From assembly GCA_964036155.1 (NCBI GenBank), contig OZ038422.1:32511201-32575200 (forward strand): DNA of 64,000 nucleotides, given 5' to 3'. This document shows, piece after piece, positions 59,360 through 64,000 of this stretch (the first letter of the stretch is position 1; each line of letters opens with the position of its first letter). The stretch is from Diploscapter coronatus (lineage: Eukaryota; Nematoda; Chromadorea; Rhabditida; Rhabditidae). Position numbers and translations under genes: made by a program. Under the pieces are notes generated by a model, which saw only the letters and a list, made by a program, of their open reading frames with translations, did not search any database and was not told where the DNA came from.

Positions 59360-61338
59360 TCAAATCTCGGCGCTTTCAAACACCCGCACACTATTCATAG
59401 TTGAAGACAATAGAAGAAATTTGTCGTACGTGAAACATCTACAGCTGCTTAACCGTGGATATTCCGAACATGAAATGCAATTTGATAAGTTTGGGAACGC
59501 ACCATCATCGTAGCAAAATCCTACGTGGCTGCCCTCTTTGTTCTCGATGTCACCGCTGAGTGATCGTGATTTGAGAAAGCACAGCGACTTAGGCTCGATC
59601 CATTCATAGGCTAGACATGAATCATCGTCTCGGCATTCCGAGGCGCATCTAAAATGATGTTTCTATTGCCATGTCTTCACAGATTGTGAACTCTTACTGA
59701 GCATGACTTAGGTGCTTTATCCGTCGGTAGTTGCTGCCTGCTATGTGTAGTCCTGATTCGGTCTTTATACAGTGCGCTGAAAGTCGAAGTTTCGTTCAAA
59801 CATCATCTCTCATTATGATAGATGAATCTGCTTGATTATTCATTTTGCATTTTTAACCGATTAATGAGGCAAATTAATGACGCGTAAAATGTCCTGGTGT
59901 CGTAGGATTTTCTATTCTATTTGTGCAGTTCCGGCTTGTGCATTCCTCCACACACTCAAGAAAGGAAGCATGGAGTAGTGATTTTGGTTGTTTCTTTAAT
60001 TGAACGCCGCAAGCATTTGTGGAGTTTGAATATGTCGCGGGGGTGCTGCTCGACTCCGAAAATTAGGCACAAATTAGGAAATAGTCTGGAAAGCAGGCGA
60101 AAAATAAAACAAAAGAGCAGCAACAATAAACGGAAAATGCGAGGGTTAAACTCGATTTCATGCTCGATGAAGCTGCACACACACAGCGAGTCCGCGCGCC
60201 TACACTTTTTAGGTTCAGGTTTTTCTCTCGTTTTCCCTAAATCCTAGGCTTTCCACGATATTTCCTAAATATTCAGCATCTTTTCTCAGATTTGCGCCCC
60301 ACTTTTGACTTCTCGATCTTTATTTCCTTCCCGCTTGATGTCATGCTAATACATGGACTTGACGGCAGGATTTTCGTATTAGAAAATTGTGCTCCTTGCT
60401 TATGGTGGTTTTGAATAACTAATAGGCTGATTGAGTGTTTAATCATCGGACAATCAAAAGCAATTAATCAACATGTATCATCTGCTAAAAATATACATTG
60501 GAAGCTCATCGATCTCGATCTATGCAACTCTTAATCTTTGTCATGTAGCTTGATAGTTATCGTCGCTTCTGCTAAAGATAAGTTAATGTTTCTGTTTATG
60601 CAATTGGCCTTCACATCGCGCCTATTTATCTGAGTCCTCCTTTTCCAGGCTATTTCCAAATTTTCTATATCTTTTGCCACGAGGAAATTTGCACGCCATC
60701 CTTACGGAAATTGATACACGCGAGAGTCTGCACGCGTTTGATGACGAAATTTCCATTTTTGCTTCCTCTCCGGCACACGTGGAGTGACAGATTTTATCAT
60801 ACTCTTGGATGCCTACTTATTCTTTAGAACTCGGGCCCCGCTTCTCGATGTGTTACTAATAAAATTCTTGCAAAAGGCGGGAAATTTTGCGCGAGATTCT
60901 TTTTTCCGAGTCATATTTTTCTCGCACAAGGAAGTTATATTCCGTATGATCTCAGAGAGCTATATGCTCTGCAGGTGCTAAACGCCATAAAAATGATCAA
61001 AAACGGGGACTGCTTTTTAGTGAGTAATACGGCTTAAGAGATTAAACGATAAAAGACGTTTTTTCCGCAGGATACGCTTATTCGTTTTGGATTTAGCCTA
61101 ATTCTGCGAAAATTAGTAATTCATTTATTTTTGAAAGTATTGAATTTGAAATGAACCAACCTCGACCGTTAGCGAGTGAAATCGTCGAAAATAGAATAAT
61201 TAATCGGCAAATTATCAAATTCAGCGTCGAAATCGTAGTGTCGGTTTTGCGTTGATCGTTCCTAGAAGGCGAAATCCGGGAGATTGAATGTGGCATCGAA
61301 GCGGGTTGATCATAGGAGCTCGTAGAGGGAATATCCAT
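59360..61338 (-). CDS. PAN/Apple-domain protein with N-terminal signal or membrane anchor, about 181 aa
   Basis: Exons 61161-61338, 59698-59776, 59360-59648; phases close. Exon 1 begins MDIPSTSSYDQPASMP, continues with a Ser/Pro-rich, mainly polar stretch and then a hydrophobic segment (LIICRLIILFSTISLA, about residues 41-56), so it is a type II membrane protein or has a long signal peptide. Exons 2 and 3 form a PAN/Apple fold: HCIKTESGLHIAGSNYRR, QCASECRDDDSCLAYEW, LCFLKSRSLSGDI. These domains bind proteins or sugars outside cells. The 1384-nt first intron separates anchor from domain. The 3' end is uncertain: exon 3 may read on to TGA at 59360-59362, adding a Cys-rich tail (NCISCSEYP, SSCRC), or may splice at CAC|GTAGGA (near 59519) into an exon I did not find. 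Function beyond the domain is unknown. Confidence 0.6.
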
Positions 61339-63626
61339 TTTGAAGCACTAAAGTTGAATTTTTTTAGATTAAAAAATTGAATCAAGCATACAGAACAGTT
61401 ATAGAATTTACGAAAGGTTAAACTCTTTCAAGCGAAAATGCTACCCCATTGGAATGTAAAATGTTATTTATTTTCCGTAGATTTACGAAGAATCGCGTTT
61501 TTCATGATTTAAAAAGGATGATAAACAATTTCGCTATAAGTTGCACCTTAGGCGAAGAACCAATAACTACAATAATGTTTGAAATTCTGACGATTCGTTT
61601 GAAAGAATTATAACTGGACCAGAATGTGATCTTAGGAAGCGGAAAAATGAAACAGGTGAAAAGTGCAGCTAAATTATTCATAAATTTGAAAAAGTAAAGA
61701 ACAAAAGGAATGAGTTATACATGCTAATGTGAACGAGTATGATCAAGAATGGAAATTTTTCTAAAGTGATTGAAAATCACAAGCAGTTACTCATGACATT
61801 GAAATAGTAAATAGGAAATTTCACGTAATTTGAAGTTACCGAAAATAGACTAAAAGGAGAGTTTGAAAAGGTGAAGAGACGAACTTTCAAACTTAATTTG
61901 TCAACAACAAACATCCGAACCTTCGAGTTAGGTATGCATCGATGAAAGGGGAGAGACTACGGTAATGCGGTGCATGGGTTAGAATGACAATCAATAGACT
62001 CGAAAATTGCTGTACTAAAGATGAAACTAAACTCGAATAATCAGGATCTTGATCTATTTCTGCAAATGAAGATAACAACTGCATAATTAAAAGCTATTTG
62101 ATTCTATTTTGGAACGAGAGATCGGACTAATCTTTCAGCGTGAATTTGGCGATTCCAAAAATATGGCCGAATGATGCGATTTGCCCAATTGACCTTGTGC
62201 GAGATATCACCCATTCGCACGAATCTTCGAGGCTTATTTTAGCAAGTCCAAAAATGTGCTATAATTGCAAGAGCTCGATGAAAAATCGAAGTTTTTCTTA
62301 TCAGAGAACACATTTTTTAAATTTAGCCTTTGATTTTAGATGAATTGTGAGATTTTGTTGAACAATGTCAGTGGATGCGAAGCTAGATTGGGTGAGATGA
62401 GCGAAATTGGTATTAAGAAAATAATGTAGTGAGATCAAGATGGTATGATAAAAATGAGGTAAGTTAGAATTTAGATTAATAAAATCTCGGCGATTAGTGC
62501 GATTAGTAGACCGGCATATTAGCGCATTAGTTCCTCTAACTGAACATAGCATGACCAGGAGGCCTGTGCTACTTTGGAAAGAGGCGGAGTGGGTTCGAAG
62601 GGAGAAAAGGAAAAGGGAGGCGGAGAGCCGAAAGACGAGAGCAGCACTTCCTTGTGAGGCAATAACCCGAAAAATACTACGGTAGTGGGTAAATATGGAC
62701 CCACTTTAGCTGTGATTTTTTATTCTTTAAAATTATACAAATTTTAAATTTGCTCATTTTGTAACGCCCGTTAGATTTGAATAGAAACCTACGCATTCTT
62801 CTGAAACTAGGTTTCGAAAACGAGATAAGTGGAGATGAAAGGGGTTTTACACGGTTTTGTATACGTACTCAATACAAAACTAAATTCCACCTAAAGTGAT
62901 AATTTTTCAATTTAGATGTTCTAAAACACAAGCAATTTTCGACGAAAACTGACCACATTGCTAGAAGAATTTGTAGCGTCTAATTTTATCGCCTTGAAAT
63001 GTAGACGATTTTGGCTTATCCCAGGACTTAGTTCAATTCGGAGAATTAGGCGATATTTTCGTCATTTTTGATTTATTCGGACAAATTTCCGAATTTCCAA
63101 AACATGTATTCAAGCTTGGAATACCAAAAATTCAGACTAGACAAGGCTAATTTTAGCTTCATTCTTATGCAAATGCACGTTTTCCTTTGGAGCTAAAATA
63201 ATTGCGCCAAAATTAACGTAGTGAGCTCTTCGGAAAGTTCCTTGTTTATGGTGCGGAATAACAAACAGTTCTAGTGCGTGGTATTTCACGCGAAACGCAC
63301 TGAAAAACCATCAAACATCTCCTCTGATGTATTTTTGAGAAATTTCCGCTTAATCATTGCGCAATTTGTAATCGAAAATGTTAGTGATAGAAGTGAACGT
63401 CGATGTTGGGCTTTCCCACAGTGTGAAAAAGTATGCACTTTTCTCATACAGGAAACAGGACAAGGGCGATTTGACTAACGTCTAAATTTACCATAAGTTA
63501 TTCTGAACCTTCCCTTGTCCATGGTAGACTAGGAAGTCGACGTTGTAAATAATATCCTGAAGGAAGTAGGAACGTTAGTCAAAAAACCAAAATTTTGCTG
63601 TATACATTTTCGAAACAAACTTCCAG
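61339..63626. other. Gene-poor stretch
   Basis: About 2.3 kb. The left end is the promoter side of the PAN-domain gene. A 67-codon + strand frame at 62140-62343 (with SPKMCYNCKSSM) follows TCTTTCAG and could be an exon of the gene at the right edge, but I could not connect it. The remainder shows nothing supported. Confidence 0.4.
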
Positions 63627-64000
63627 AGCCAAATGTTATCGCCGAGCTGCCTAATCCGGTAGCGCCTATTACATGTATCGCGGAAATGGTTATATGAGCA
63701 AAGAACTCGGAGAAATGTCAAATCTCACTATCATCATTGGGTATTTTTTGTTACATTTTTGCTTCGAAATGACCTAGACAAATTACATCTAAATTTCGGA
63801 TTCATCAGGATATGTGTGTCAAGTTTGAAAGCAAAGTGTCGTTATTTAGGCGCACATACATCTTTCAGCATCATTTAGAAGTTTATAATTGCGAAAACGT
63901 GATGTATTCATTCGACAAGAGAAATGATGCGAAGTTCACCCCTTCACTTGAGGATAAAAACATACCTGAAAATTTCACACTAACCCCAATAGTCGTATCA
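63627..64000 (+). CDS. Partial gene running off the right edge, unknown product
   Basis: The strongest exon is 63809-64000: after TTCATCAG the frame stays open for all 64 codons to the edge of the window (DMCVKFESKVSLFRRTYIFQ, HHLEVYNCENVMYSFDKRND, ENFTLTPIVVS). A possible upstream exon is 63627-63688 after ACTTCCAG (PNVIAELPNPVAPITCIAEM) with donor GTTATA; its phase fits. Another frame over 63667-63740 (YYMYRGNGYMSKELGEM) is also open and competes with it. The cysteines and beta-rich pattern suggest an extracellular protein, but no family is recognised. The start and end of the gene lie outside what I can see. Confidence 0.4.

Noticed and set aside
59921..60247. 108-codon + strand frame in the PAN gene's first intron
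   Set aside because: No domain, no conserved pattern, and it lies inside a well-supported minus-strand intron.
63278..63478. 66-codon + strand frame with several cysteines near the right edge
   Set aside because: It could not be joined in phase to the stronger exon at 63809 and has no recognisable motif.

Overview
The window is nuclear DNA from a nematode, most likely a rhabditid. Evidence: AT-rich intergenic DNA, many introns of about 40-50 nt with TTTCAG-type acceptors, a class-e (sre) chemoreceptor, a cuticle collagen with a subtilisin-type processing site, and a Shank gene lacking SH3. All gene models were read by eye from splice signals, reading-frame phase and protein family motifs; no search was run.

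Layout. (1) 3-718 (+): 3' end of a secreted VWC/EGF protein resembling NELL. (2) 719-8100: mostly empty AT-rich DNA with foldback repeats and one possible 61-aa basic-tailed gene (6023-6631). (3) 8220-11965 (-): 13-exon alpha-1,3-fucosyltransferase whose introns are full of foldback elements and whose last codons lie in one. (4) 16117-22732 (-): the main gene, a 21-exon Shank (SPN, ankyrin, PDZ, proline-rich, SAM), with a 5' leader exon and about 9.8 kb of gene-free DNA upstream. (5) 32.7-50.2 kb (+): double-C2 synaptotagmin-like protein; unknown coiled-coil protein; cationic amino-acid transporter; sre chemoreceptor with a frame problem; RNase H2 catalytic subunit; CLPTM1L-type membrane protein; GH18 chitinase with hevein-like modules. 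(6) 50351-52196 (-): cuticle collagen cut into 18 exons, converging on the chitinase. (7) 53.8-64 kb: 104-aa multi-pass membrane protein (+), unknown 150-aa acidic protein (-), PAN-domain protein (-), and an open exon running off the right edge (+).

The genes are mostly independent. The one likely co-transcribed pair is RNase H2A and CLPTM1L, where a poly(A) signal lies about 113 bp before the next gene's 5' acceptor. Foldback (MITE-like) repeats are the other theme: about 15 copies in several families, many in introns, one nested inside another. I found no viral, CRISPR, rRNA or convincing tRNA features.
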